Part shown: positions 40,824 through 53,900 of the stretch, piece by piece | Numbering within the stretch: the first letter of the stretch is position 1 | Layout: every line of letters starts with the position of its first letter | NCBI RefSeq assembly: GCF_000247815.1 | Contig: NC_021673.1 | Location: 39,138,592-39,202,591, forward strand | From: Ficedula albicollis | Taxonomy: Eukaryota; Chordata; Aves; Passeriformes; Muscicapidae | Direction: 5' to 3' | Length of the DNA stretch: 64,000 nucleotides | Position numbers and translations under genes: made by a program | Notes under the pieces: model-generated | Seen by the model: the letters and a program-made list of their open reading frames with translations, nothing else | The model's database searches: none | Told to the model about the DNA's origin: nothing

Positions 40824-41652
40824 ACACATAAAAAGGAAGACTTACTATGGTTCTTTTCTGCAAATTTAGTAACTGCAGATCTTTCACAAGTTCTTAGTGT
40901 GCTTTGAAGTTCTCTTTCACTCAAAGCTATACAGCCTCCTTTCATTCTTCCAAGTACAAAGCTTAGTAGTATAATTCAAAGACCTCTTATACTCAGAGAT
41001 GTCTGACACATTCTCAAATTCCCTGAAACAAAGTTCTATACTCCTGTGTCTAGCTCCTTCAAATGAGAGTGTCCAACACTTTGGCATTCCATCAAAAAAT
41101 TGGGGAGGGGTTTTATGCTATAACATCTGCTACCCTGATAGAAAACTTTATAGTTTCACAATTATTTAAACAGTTCTTCATTGTAGCTTGAATTACCTCG
41201 TGTCTTTCACATATTTTTTTTTTCCTCAAGCAAAGTCAGTCTCTGAATTTGTGGCGTTTGGGATTTTTGTTTGTCATGGGGTGGGGGTTTTGTTTGTTCG
41301 ATGAGTTTTTCATGATCTGCTAATAAACACAAAGATACAAATACTGTTACAAATTTAGATGGTGTTGGAGGTATTGTCTAAAGAACCTAACACCCAAAAC
41401 TGTTGAATTTTCAATGTCTTAGGATTTTCATAAGCTCACAGTCACATAAAAACTTTTACAGAAGAGAGCAAAATCCTGTTTCGTGTATTAAAGTGAGATT
41501 AGGTTCCTATTGGAAAAGTATCTGCCTCATTTCACTCACTTGCTTTTACAGGTCTCTTCTTAGAGGTAGCATACAGCAGTCCCCCAAACTTCCAACACTG
41601 TATCTTCGAAATCCTATTTTAAATACTTTCCTTCATAGAAGGTAGAAGGAAA
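40824..41652. other. Non-coding stretch, no gene seen
   Basis: This is AT-rich unique sequence with T-rich and G/T-rich patches near 41215-41300. No convincing frame is present. Confidence 0.6.
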
Positions 41653-41803
41653 CCCCCACTTCTTCCCCCAGTTCTATTTTCAGGTGGTGTAGAGTAGGGG
41701 GTAATGCTCAGAGAACCTTTTCTCCTTGCCCCCACTTCTTCCCCCAGTTCTATTTTCAAGTGGTATAGAGCAGGGGGTAATGCTCAGAGAACCTTTTCTC
41801 CTT
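41653..41803. repeat. Tandem duplication, 76-bp unit x2
   Basis: Copies at 41653-41728 and 41729-41803 run CCCCCACTTCTTCCCCCAGT to GAGAACCTTTTCTCCTT. Three substitutions are seen (CAGG/CAAG, GGTGT/GGTAT, AGTAGG/AGCAGG). Confidence 0.94.
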
Positions 41804-43860
41804 TTCCCTTTCTGCAAAGCTGCAGGAACATAAGGGTTGATCAGTGCAGCCCAAAGAAGAGCACCACTTAGGGCTCAGGGCTTGCTGCTTCCCTTACTGC
41901 TCGACCCTGAAGTCCTAGTGGCTGGAAACCTCTGGGAAAGGGTCATACCTGATCTTAGCAACTCATCCCATCCAAATCAAACAGCAGAGAACCATTCCAG
42001 TTTCATCAGTTTCTCAAAGAACTTGCCACACAACTTTAGGGATAGCCTTGGCAAGAAGCCCTGGGCTTCTTCTGTGCAATGTTAACAGGAGGCACCAGAA
42101 GTGACTGTCAGACCCAGTGGAGGACAGAGTACCAGACCACAGGACTTCCACACTGACAGAAATGTTAATCTAGACCCATTCCTGCTGAATAGCCAGTGGA
42201 TCTCAATTAAGGGGTAGAAAGGAAGCAGAGAAATGGCAGCAGGAGAGAAAGACACAACAAAAACCAATACACTGTGATCTGTGACAACACATTAAGTACT
42301 CCAGTGTCAAAACTGTCAAAAACCATCTCTCTGAATCATAAATTGGGATGTAGGCATCTTTACTAAAAAAATAATGTCTGCCTAGTGACACTGTCTTTAA
42401 ATGGATGGCTTTATTTTTTTCTATTTAGAGGAAGCAACAGTTCTACATCGATGGTCCCCAACCAGGACTAAACGTCTAGGTACAATTTCATCAGAGAAAT
42501 TTTCAACACACCACAACCTCAGCTAAGTTCTACCTCTGTACATATTTATCTAAAGAGCACACACACATGCATTCATGCAAGACTTTGCTCCAAATTTTCT
42601 GAAATTTTCTATGGCTGCATTAAACACACAAGACTTAATCTGAAGTATATGATTTCTATGCACCAAGCAGGTAGAGTTCTTTGCAATTGCAGAAAATTGC
42701 CACCTTGAAAATATCTGTCAAAGATGTTCAGCACTATTCTAATCTTATTCCCACTCAGTGGCAAAATGGTGTCAATGAAGTTGAAAAGAGCAAAATTAAG
42801 ATAAATGCCACGGTTTTTTGAATCAACTCTCTGATGTAAAGCCTTGTCAGTGACAAGAAAGTTGTGCCTTTCAAGATTTTAAAAAAACACAGCAAGCCTC
42901 TAGAGACCTCTCCTGCCCACAGTACATTTTTCTGTATAGCTGTAGATTATTCGACATAATGGAATCGTTCCCAGATGAGCTATCACTATCTTTTTCTTTC
43001 CTGTTGCCACTAGACCTGCAAGTACATTAAGAAAGACTTGGCATAAACTGATTACTTTAAAATTCATTCCATGACTCTGCACCAGCAATAGCTGATTGCT
43101 TGCTCCAGGCCTTGAAAGAATGCCAGATTTACAGGCTGTCTGTAGTAAATGCCTATTTTACCTACATCAGTTTAGACAGATATATAGAATAAGTATGTTA
43201 AATATGCCCAATGCAACAAATACGACTCATCTTTGTAGAAGACTTAGTATCCCAGAGCAGAGTTCTTTGTGGAGTTTAAAAGATTATGTATCAAGAGTCT
43301 GGGATGTACAAGGAGTGCATTAAGGCTACAAAAGAGATGTCCCTTGAGAAGCTTTGCAATTGACTAGTGTAGAGATACAAAATGCTTTGGAAGGAAAGCT
43401 ATCTTCTCTTTCTGCCATCAGAAAGGATGCAAATCTGTACTTAAAGACTGGCACTTTGTACTAATGTAATGTGATGTGATGCAAACAAGGAGCTGCATTA
43501 TGCTTGGGTGGTGTGAAGAGAGACAGACAAAGGACTCCACATCCACTGGACTAGCCACAAATGTTCATTCCTTAACATGTATCCTGCACCTTAGCTAACT
43601 AGCATTATGACTGGGTCTTAGAAAAAAATAAGTATTTCTTATCCTTGAAACCATGTAATGATAAGCTTGCTTTCTTCAGAAAGCATTTTCTTCTTATATC
43701 AGCTCACAGTGTAGTTGTAAAATAAAAAAAAATACAATTTAAATTTAAAAAAACAAACAATAAAAAAAAGAAAAAAAAGTACTTGGGCTTGTAGGGTAAA
43801 TACATACAAATTCTTGATAGACAAACCTCAGTGTTTTAATCAAAATTAGTTGTGTCAATA
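41804..43860. other. Non-coding stretch, no gene seen
   Basis: No recognised gene or transposon is present. A-rich low-complexity sequence occurs near 43722-43780. Confidence 0.6.
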
Positions 43861-44190
43861 AGCAGAAACATTGGTTAAGAATAAAATTATTATCAGGAGC
43901 AAAATCATAAAAGCACAACAATATTTCTCTGTACATTTGTTCAGAGAACAAACTTTACCAAAGTAAAGGTAAATGCAAAAATTCCATTGCACAATTTACT
44001 CTAAAGCATATTCAGAAGGGGAGTAAGCAGAAACATTGGTTAAGAATAAAATTCTTATCAGGAGCAAAATCATAAAATCACAACAATATTTCTCTATACA
44101 TTTGTTCAGAGGACAAACTTTACCAAAGTAAAGGTAAATGCAAAAATTCCATTGCACAATTTACTCTAAAGCATATTCAGAAGGGGATTA
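43861..44190. repeat. Tandem duplication, 165-bp unit x2
   Basis: Copies at 43861-44025 and 44026-44190 run AGCAGAAACATTGGTTAAGA to CATATTCAGAAGGGGA. About four or five substitutions separate them. This is the longest repeated unit in the window, and the next duplication lies only 250 bp downstream. Confidence 0.95.
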
Positions 44191-44440
44191 GAAGTGCAGC
44201 AGCAAGCTGGATCAGAACAAACTGCTGAAGATTTAGAACAAGCACACAGTTTACAACCTGAGTCCCCATGTGACACAAGTTATAAAATTATCCCTGTGAT
44301 AAACCACCAGTACTACAGAGCTACACAATATTAGGGAGGGGATTTATGGACCACTCGTTATAAAAGTTGTAGGCACAGAAATACTAGAAACTATTTTCTA
44401 TTGGAAATCTGAAGGAGCAGCATATAACAAAACTATTCCT

Positions 44441-44671
44441 TTTGAGCCAGTGAGGTGAAGCTCACATGCAATCATCTGGTTCCCTGGAACAGCTCTGCCA
44501 AACAGGGAGCAATCAAACATTTTTGCTCGGTGAAAGTCTGTATATATTAAAGATGAGCATTATAGTCCTTTTTGAGCCAGTGAGGTGAAGCTCACATGCA
44601 ATCATCTGGTTCCCTGGAACAGCTCTGCCAAACAGGGAGCAATCAAACATTTTTGCTCGGTGAAAGTCTGT
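44441..44671. repeat. Duplication with 130-bp period (101-bp identical blocks)
   Basis: The block 44441-44541 recurs without mismatch at 44571-44671, from TTTGAGCCAGTGAGGTGAAG to TTGCTCGGTGAAAGTCTGT. The 29 bp between them (with ATATTAAAGATGAGCATT) resembles the sequence after copy 2 (ATATTTACCGAGCATT). The true unit is therefore probably about 130 bp, with a diverged or rearranged end. Confidence 0.95.
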
Positions 44672-47600
44672 TCGTTTGTCATATTTACCGAGCATTGGGT
44701 TTGTCACACCTGTTTCTTCCACAGAAAAAATAGCTGCTTACACCACCAGCTAGAGCCTCCTGTCCTGAGGAGAGTCAGGCCATCCCAGAACTCTGCTTTT
44801 CAGTGTAGGGGATAATGTGTTCAAGGCAGGAGCTGAGAGCTGCTCACAGCCACAGGTCTGTCTGCAGTCCCTTACTCCACTGTGAACATGCTTGGCTTGA
44901 ACATTCTGTGTTGCATAACCAGCATACAAACTGTTTTCTGGGTAGGCACAGCAAACTCACATATATTCTTCAAGACTGTGATTCTGCAAAATGAGGAGCA
45001 TTTCAATCCCCGTGCTGTAAAGTATGTGCGTAATTTCAGGAATGAAGAGAGTGCCACTGACTGTTAAGTGTGTGGAGAGGCACCTGGAATGGCATCTCTA
45101 CCTTACATGCCTGTGAAGTGCTTGGCATATGATAAGTAGTTGGTGTGAGCAACAATTGATGCACACAAGACGTTTTTGTGACTCTAATTATATCCAGTAC
45201 ATTCAGCATCTTGCAGAACTAAACCCTCAGAGGCAGCAAGTGGAAAAGACAGGAGAGGGGGAGATTTTGACAGAGTATCTAGGGAGTACAAAGCTGGATT
45301 TCTGGAAACTGGAATCACACAGAGACCAAAGCTGACTGAACAAGGGCTGGAGGGAAGTGTTTGAAGAGCAGAGCCATAATAGCTATAACACAACATTGTT
45401 AACTCCTAATTTTGGCATGTCCCTCAGCCTAAACAATGTTTTTCTTGAAAACTCTTATTCCAAAAAAGACACAAGAGACTAGGTTCAGAAAAAAAATATT
45501 AAGCTGATGAAAACTCACAAAGCAGGTTCTTGATAATGGCTGGAAGCAGATGGGGAGACTGAAAACTCCCATTTTGTGAGCTCTCGGTTGGATCTGTGGG
45601 GCTTTTCCCATTTCTCTGCCACACTGCACCAAAGTGCTCAGCGACTTCCACCTTGCAAATCGCCCTGGTGCAGTCCCAGCTGAGCTTTGTGTCAGATCCC
45701 TCAGAGGATTATGATACTTCAAAGGGGCAGCTGGAGCTCAACCACATGCTAGAAAAGTGCAAACACCTTCTCTCAGCCCAAAGAATGCCTGCATGTATTT
45801 GAAGTGGAAAAGTACAAGTTTAATGCAAAGCCACTTAGCAATTAGTAAAGAAAGTGAGTCTTATTAATGTTTAAAAATTCCTCGCATTTCTTTTCAGAAT
45901 GTCTTCTAAGTATATATAAACACTAGAAGGAGACAGAGGACACTGCCTGGAAAGGCAGCTTTCCTAAGGCATTTCATTAAAACAGGATTTACTTCTGGGA
46001 GCAAAGCAAGATCTTGTTCCCGACAAAGAGAAAAATTGCAGACTGAGAAGTTATTTTAAAACCTTTTCTCCCCACAATGATCCACATGTATTGTATTAAC
46101 ACTCCACACACTACATCCACTTCAATACTTTTTCACCCTGCAGGGAAGTTAAATACTGCAGATAGTGAATATTATCATTCCTACTTGTCACCAGTGATCA
46201 TAAATATTCTGATTATGCATTATCTCATCTAGAATAGGAGATATCAGGGTAGCTCCTCAAATTCATTTCTGGTGCTTTATAGATACAGAAGCTATATCCT
46301 TCTCATTCTTCTACTATACACTTTACACAAGTCCTATAAGGAATGGACATGCAGAACACTTCAAAAAATTTCTGGATTTTCCCCCTCTGTCCTCAGGCAT
46401 GTGAATTTGTGGATTAGGGCATCAGAAGAAAAAAATGTGTATTTGAAAATGTCTTAAATGTTCCTGCACACAGGATCTAGAGAACACAGGACACTTCTGA
46501 AGAGAGTCAGATAAGTTATTTAGGATCCATATTTGGACACTTAAATTTTAAAATGTTTTGGTCATTCCCTCTCCCACCTTATAAATGGATTACTCCTGCT
46601 GTTTCATGGAGTTGCATGAATAAACATAGTTCTCTTCAAAATCCCCCCAGTGTTATCTTTCCCCCACATCAAATGTAGACATGGATTATAGGGAAAAGAG
46701 GAGGATTTAACTACAGAGATAAAATTTGTTTTCACCCAAAGAGGCCATCAAGTTCACAGCCATGTCAGCATTGCAACTGCTTCTACCCAGAGCACTGCCA
46801 TGCCATAAAAGCAGAAAGTGCTGCCTTCAGAGTCTCCAGTCCCAGGTATTTCTCTCCTTTGGGCTGGATGTGGGTATTTTGAATTATCTTTGCCTTTGAA
46901 ATAACTGCAATAGCAATAGTTTGCAAATGTTTTGCTTTGCTGTGGGATGTCCTAGACTGGAGATGGAGAACAGGGGCCACAAAGATGTTGCTAGTGAAAT
47001 GAAAAAGGGGGCAAGTCCTAATGAAACTTATTTATATTTCTTCAGTTTCTACAGACAACATTCTGAAGAATAACATAAAAGCTGAGTAGGAAATTGAGGG
47101 GGAAAAATCAAAAGAGTGACTGTATAAAACATCATTCAGGTTTTCAAGACTGCAAAGAAAGTAACGCCTAATTTTTAGAATGTGAAGAAGTGAGGTAGAA
47201 CAGAAAATGGGGAAAAAAAAAGTCAACTTCAAGAGAAAAAAGACATATGTGATCCTTTTTTTTCCTGCTGTGTTTCTAAGATCAGTGGGAAACTAGAATG
47301 TAGTACCATGGACACACAGCACCTGCTGGAAGGAATTTTCACTGAAATCCTCTCAAAGTCTCTGAAAGTGCTGGAGCTCAAGATTTGCAGCAGGCACAGT
47401 GCAGTGGCAGGTATGCCAGGCTCTCTGGCTGCACTGCAGCCCTTCTTCAGCACTCCTTGACTCCCAGAGAACGGAGGCTTGAGGGAAAACTCCAGATTTG
47501 GCACAGTAAGAACTGAAAGCCTTGAATTCATGCTCTCCTCTGAGGAGCACAAAAAGCCTTTATAAACATTAATTTGAAAAATAGAAAAGGGGAAAAAAAT

Positions 47601-47885
47601 AAAAAGCCTTTGCAAATCCTTCCAGAAGCAGAAGGATGGCTTTTAACAGCCATGAGCTCAGTGGCTGTTGCACACAGCTGCAGTTCTACCCAGCACTCAG
47701 GAAGGAGGCATAAGTTAAGTGTAAAGAAGTTATTGACCCTGTAGTCGGATTTCAGTGGAGATTTAACTTCTTGAGATGGATTGTGTCTGGCAACTGAAGT
47801 ATTAACACCTTTATTCTTCCTAAAAATGCAATACCAGCTATACTGAGCCCCAGAGACCAGTGCCTTACTCTATAAACCCCCTCTG

Positions 47886-47937
47886 CAGGTCATTAGCACA
47901 CCAGTATTTATCACAAAGCTGTTTCATTAATGACCTG
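47886..47937. repeat. Inverted repeat, 10-bp arms around a 32-bp spacer
   Basis: CAGGTCATTA at 47886-47895 is the exact reverse complement of TAATGACCTG at 47928-47937. Both arms contain AGGTCA, the nuclear-receptor half-site word, and a further GGGTCA lies just downstream. The half-site spacing is too wide for a standard response element, so function is speculative. Confidence 0.75.
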
Positions 47938-50928
47938 TTCAAGAGGGTCAGCACAACTCTGCTCACTGAAAGATCCCTCAGGAATTATCGCAGCTGAAGA
48001 CTTCTGCCATGGAACTGAAGACCTTCTTTAAATTCAGCATCACTATGGGCTGCTTAAATGATTGAACTAAGGAGACAAGGGGTTTGTGAAGTTCTTACAT
48101 TTTTATGGGAGACCTATATTGGGAAAGCTTTCTTTCTTTCTTTTATTTAAATTAAACTTCCAAGAAACAGAAGCAAAAGGCAATTTCCTAGGAAAAAATC
48201 TCCTCTCTCCTATTCACCATGCAATTCCCCCAATGCAAATTCCTACCCAGTGAAGTGGAGCTCTCTATTTACTCAGCTGCACAATTTAACCTCTTCTAGT
48301 TTCTGTAAGGGAAGCCTCAAACTTGAGATAAGCTTCCTAAGACCCCAAATCTATGGAATTAGGGCTACCTTGCATGTCTTGGACAGTATGCATTACATTG
48401 TATATTGCTGCAACTTAATACAGAGAGCATGTATTTTAATTGAAAGAAGGTGTAAATTTTCCATAGATTTTTTTTTTTATTCTTTCACTGGAATCCAGCA
48501 ACAAAGTTGGCATACCATTTATTTTTAAAGTGTACACACAACAATTGTTGGTACTGCACACTCTTATGTTTTACCCTCATCAAATCAAATTATCAGATAG
48601 ATAATTTATCACCCGTAACTGCTAAGTTGGAACCAGTTCTGTGCTGTTACTGCATCTATCACCCCTTTAACCCAATTAACTTACTCAATGCATTTACTAA
48701 TATCGCAGCAGATTAAAAAAAAGAAGGCAAGAGAACAAACATAGATTTTGCAGGATTCATATTCTAAAGCCTTGCTCCAATTCAAACAATTGAATCATAT
48801 TTAATTTATTACAAGTGAATTTTGCTTACTCACACAAATGGCCAGAAAGGTGTATTTGCTCCAAAGGAATCCTGGATTTCTAGAAGTGTTTCCTACTGCC
48901 ATTCTTCCAGCTGAACCTGCAGCACCACCAGCAGCAGCTACCCTTGCAGCCATCAAATGTGTCACATTTCTGAATTGTTTCAGACAGAAATGTCATGAGC
49001 TCTTTTTGTCTGTGCCTTAAATCTCAGGAAATAAGGCAAGACATCCCTGCCAAACAAGTTGAGAAATTTAACATGCTTCAGAGGCAATGAAACTGTTTGT
49101 ATAATTAAGGCAGGTTGCAACTAATGTCGTTTGTCTTAACCTTTCCAACAAAGATTTACAATAACACAAAGTCTTTCAGGACTATTTAAAAGGTTAAAAC
49201 TTAGACACTTTTTCATTGATCTGACCCAGGAGGAAAATAAACCCAATACAGGATAGACATTAAGAATCAACTTCAGAAGACTGGCATTTGCAATTTTAAC
49301 GTATCCTGCAGCAAAAACCTGCATAGTAACTTAAAATAAACTGGTAAGCAGCAGCAATGGCTACTTGAAACTACCTTTTCCTCCTGCAAGATGCATCAGG
49401 CTGCTGTTTCCCTCAGGAGCTAGCTGCAGGAAGCAATAGCAGCCAGAGACCCCCAAAGCTCTTCAGGCTCCTGCTATTCCAGCACACAGTGCCTCACTTG
49501 AGACCACAAATGGGAGTAATAAAAAGGGAAATGCAGAAGTTCAGCAGCACCACAGACTCTGAGGTGGTTCCTCCTTTCCCCAGAAGCTTGTGTGTGCCTA
49601 CAACACAGCACAGGTGCTACAGTTCTGCCAGTTTCACACCTAAACCCAACAAGAGCACAGGGACGACGGTGGAAAAAAAATACTATGCTTCCTGGGGAGG
49701 AGGAGTAACAGTCTGACAATAGCTCATCAGTAAAGAGAAATCTGATAAAAAAAGGAATTCATCTGAAAAAAAGCCATGAGTTGTGATTTTATTACTGTGA
49801 AAGGAGTGAAATCCTGTTTTTAACCAGAAATAATCAGTGCAAGACTGCAGTTTTGGAAGATGAGGTTCTTGGACTAGTCTTCCATTCCCATCCCTGCTCT
49901 TTCATTACAAAGGTTCCTCTAACTCAGCACCTTGCTGTGGGGCTAGCTGTGTCCCTCAAGAGCTGTCAGATGAGCATCTTCCACATGTTCCACAGCCACT
50001 TCCTCACACACCTCTTGCAGAGTCTCACACATCACCTAAAACTGGTGCTTCAAACTGAGGCTCAGCACGTTTAATGAGCCATCAGATTGTGAAAAACTCA
50101 CTTTAAGAAATGAATGGCATGGGAGGCCTCTAGCTTCTCCTCCACTCCCTCCTACTGATGTACATCTCAGTTTCCTTATTTTCCTAGTTCATCAGAGCTG
50201 ATGCTTTTAGTTCACATGCACTATCTGGCCTACATAGAAGAGCATGACCATGGGGAGCAAAATCAAGGACACCCTACCCAGACAGTACATATCAAGATGG
50301 TCCAACTGGTCAGATTGAACATGCTCAGCCCACAGCCCCACTCCCAGGTCCTTCCACTAAGACAAAGAATTGCCCCGATCTGCACTGCCAGCCCAGAGGC
50401 TCCACCTGCCATGGGACTGGTGCTGCTTACACCACCTAGCACAGACAGATTTCCTGAACCTGTCTAGGAAATTTTCACAAAAACTTCTCCAGTGGCAGTG
50501 TATTAGAGAAAAAAAAATATCTTTTTAGGTCAGAGACTGAAAAATAGCCACAGGTCAGTGGCCCTTTATACTGGTACAGCCAGATTTTGGAGCTGAATCT
50601 GCATTATTTAAATGTAGAGTGCAGTATGGTAGGAGGGATTTCACCTCCTTTTTTTCCTTTTTTTTTTCTTTCCTCTCAATTAGTCCTACATGCTGTAGCA
50701 GGAGGAGGAGTTGTGGAAACATATCTAGAAAACCACAGAAAAGCAACAGCCGGGGGTTGCAGCAGTTTAAGTAGGTTTGAGATCTTCGTGACACCAGTGG
50801 AAAGAGCATTAGGAGTACTACAGGATGAATTGTGCTCTTGTGCATTGCTGCTGCGGGGTTGCACCAACCTCATCCACGCACCCCGGGCAGGCATGAGGCC
50901 AAGGTGATCCCGGGAATTACTCTTCCAG

Positions 50929-50943
50929 CCCGGCTTTGCCGGG
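50929..50943. repeat. GC-rich perfect hairpin (6-bp arms, 3-nt loop)
   Basis: CCCGGC-TTT-GCCGGG lies inside the only clearly CpG-containing patch of this part of the window. It is not followed by a T run and there is no associated gene. Confidence 0.8.
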
Positions 50944-53900
50944 GCTCGCCAGGCTCGTGGTAATTCCTAACACGATACTTGAGCTCCTCCTTGTGGCAAG
51001 CAGCAGCATTCATCCTCCCGTGTGGAACAAAGAACGTCTTTATTCTTCACAGCGTTTCCCCTCTCATTATTCTTCTTACATACAATTAAATACTACCAGA
51101 GATAGGATATTACACTACGGGACAGCAGGATAATGAAAGGAGAACAAAGGCAGCATTACTCTGGTAATTTCTATTAGTCACAAAGGGGTACTTCTGTAAT
51201 ACGATGTAGTTCCTTTGCATGTTCACCAAAAAAACCTGCTCGAAGTTCAGATATAGATCAGCTGCTTAAAACACTCAGCTCTGGACAAAATCGTACATGC
51301 AAACAGCCTCTTTATTAAAGTAGTGTCCTTCCTGTGGCTGAATATCTAGCCAAATGGATCTTATTATGTTGAAAATTTACCGCTCCTGCTTTGTCAGGCT
51401 AGAAATAACAAGACATAGCACAGGCTTATTCCTTGAAAAATTGATAAAGAGGTTTTTGTGTTTAACTGCAGCCAAGGGAGAAGCTATCTGCCTTTTTTAA
51501 GGAGTATCTGGAAATTAAAGATGGCATTTGTTTAAAAGAAAAAGGCTTATTGATTCCAAGTACATCAGTACAAGAAAGTTACAAAGGACGTTTATTTTTC
51601 CCAACCATTTAACTTTCCAAGTTGTTTTGCCTGCTGCAGAATATTGTTCAGTCAGGTTTAATTCTGTGCTGAAGGCCAGTGTCCTCTCCTATCCCTGTGC
51701 CTGCACAGCAATGCCATTTACTAACACATGACTTAATTAGCTCACACATTTGTTTCTCCATTGACACACTAACAAGCACTGGTGAAACTGCTCACTTTTC
51801 AGTTCACTTGGGTTTTGTATACACAGTCACTACTCATGTCAGAAATTAAGTTATTTAATGTGTATACTCAATAAATATTTTGGTTGGTTACAGGAAGAGA
51901 CTTTGTTTTGAAGAAGTTGTTTTTTCTTAACGGAAATCTTAGTTTATGCATGGTTTTATTTGCTTGTTAGTGAATTGCTGGGGGTTTTCCCTGCACTAAC
52001 ATGAGAAAATCAGCAAGAAGAGGATGCACATCGGAGCTATTTCAGCGGCAACTAGGCCACATAAAAGGAAGGAGAGGCAGCAGAAAAAATGTGACCTTCC
52101 CTGAAATACCTGCGTGGAACCTAGAAGCAAAAGAACCATATTTCAGGGAGCAGGCATGTAGAGTTATCTGCACAAACTAGAAGCAAGTTTATCAGTCTGC
52201 GCTTTGGCTCTCAGGAAGACGAAGAAAAGCTCGCAGATATTTCTATTCTTAGTAAATTTCAACTTATCTACATCTCACAAGCAGTCACACGTTCCCCTAA
52301 AACCACATCTTAGGATAAATAATGGTTTCAGATTGGCTTTTCTGCTGCCCTTGCTCTATCAGCTCTCACAGACAGAGGGAGCAAACTGCTAATCAGAAAC
52401 GACTCCTTTGGAGAAGAAACTCCTCTAAGAGGAATAGTCCGGGTGGGGAAGGAATGGCAGCAGACCTGCTCATATCATGACTGATCTGCACAGGCTATTT
52501 TCTTTAGCCTAAGACCCACACGGAAATCCAGAGGCAATGAGTATTTCTATGTTCAAGCACCATCAGTGAATTGCTTTTGTTTGATGCATGGGAACTGTCT
52601 TGCTCAATTTTTTATAAAAATATGAAGCAGAAAATGGGAGAAACAGGGAGAGTTAAAATAACAACAAAAACAAAACAGAAAAAAGAACATTCATGTATAA
52701 TTTAAGCATCATTTAAGCTAATTCCCACATGCAGCCATGTGGCTAAGTAATAAAAATTCTGTGGCATTTGCTGTTTAAAAAGTATCCAATTTTCTTTTCT
52801 TTTCAATACATTTTCTTTTCCTTTAAGTACATTTAACACCAATTTTGGGTACGCTTATTTGTATTATGCACTGAAAATCCTATGTTTATGTTGCTGAAGC
52901 TCTCATTTTACCCAGAAGTGGAGCAATGAGAACTTCCACACGCTCTCCCATTCCCAGATCATACCCTGGGGTTATTCTTAGGCTCACCAAGTCCTTCTCC
53001 TGCAGGAACGACAGTGCCTGTGGTGGGCAGCTCACAAAGCATTAAGCTGAATCCTCAAGCCTATTCATAAAGACCACAAACCACCTAATAAAAAGTAAAA
53101 AGCATTTCTCCTCACTACAAACCCCACCAGAATTTCAGCTGATGTTGTTTTGTTTTCAGTGTGGTCATGGCATATTTCCCATATGAATCATTCTGCGCAG
53201 CCTCCCCTCCTATCACGCACACACACGCAGAGGAGCTCACTGCATTCCTCACACTCTGGGCCAACCTTGTCCTACCAGAGCCCTCAGCATCCCCTCCCTA
53301 CACTCCAGGCTCTCCTCTATCATCCCCAGGCTCCCTTGTAAAGCTCCATTTTTAAAAGCTAGCATACTGCAGTAGTGGTCACAGCCCGTGAAACTAGGTA
53401 ACAGGCAAGAAGGCAACTGGGATCAAGCCTTCTGAAGGGGAGAGGGTGGGCTCACACACGACCAAATTTGTAAAAGAAAAAAAGTGGAGGGAAAGGCTTC
53501 ACTTAGGGGAAATCTGAAAATGATTCGGTCAAGACTTAGGAGCAAGACAGGAGGAAACTCTGTTTCAAAGAGGGAAAGTTTAGGAGGCTAGAGAATAGTA
53601 TTTACAGTGACCACAGAGATCAGACATCACATTCCACAGAATTCTCACGAACAAACCCTATCCATCATCTGCAGAGTTTGCTCACTACATTATCCCTCCT
53701 CTGCAGCTAAGAGACCCCAGTTCATGTCCCCTCCTCTCCACACTGCTTCCCAGTTTTAGGTTCATTAACACTACTGAGTACCATCTCCTCATTGTACTGT
53801 GTAAAGCCTCCACTGCAGGCTGACCATCTATCCCCAGAAGCAGCCAGCCACAGCCTAACAGCTGACATCACCCTTGAAACAAGAATGTAGAAGTTCACAG

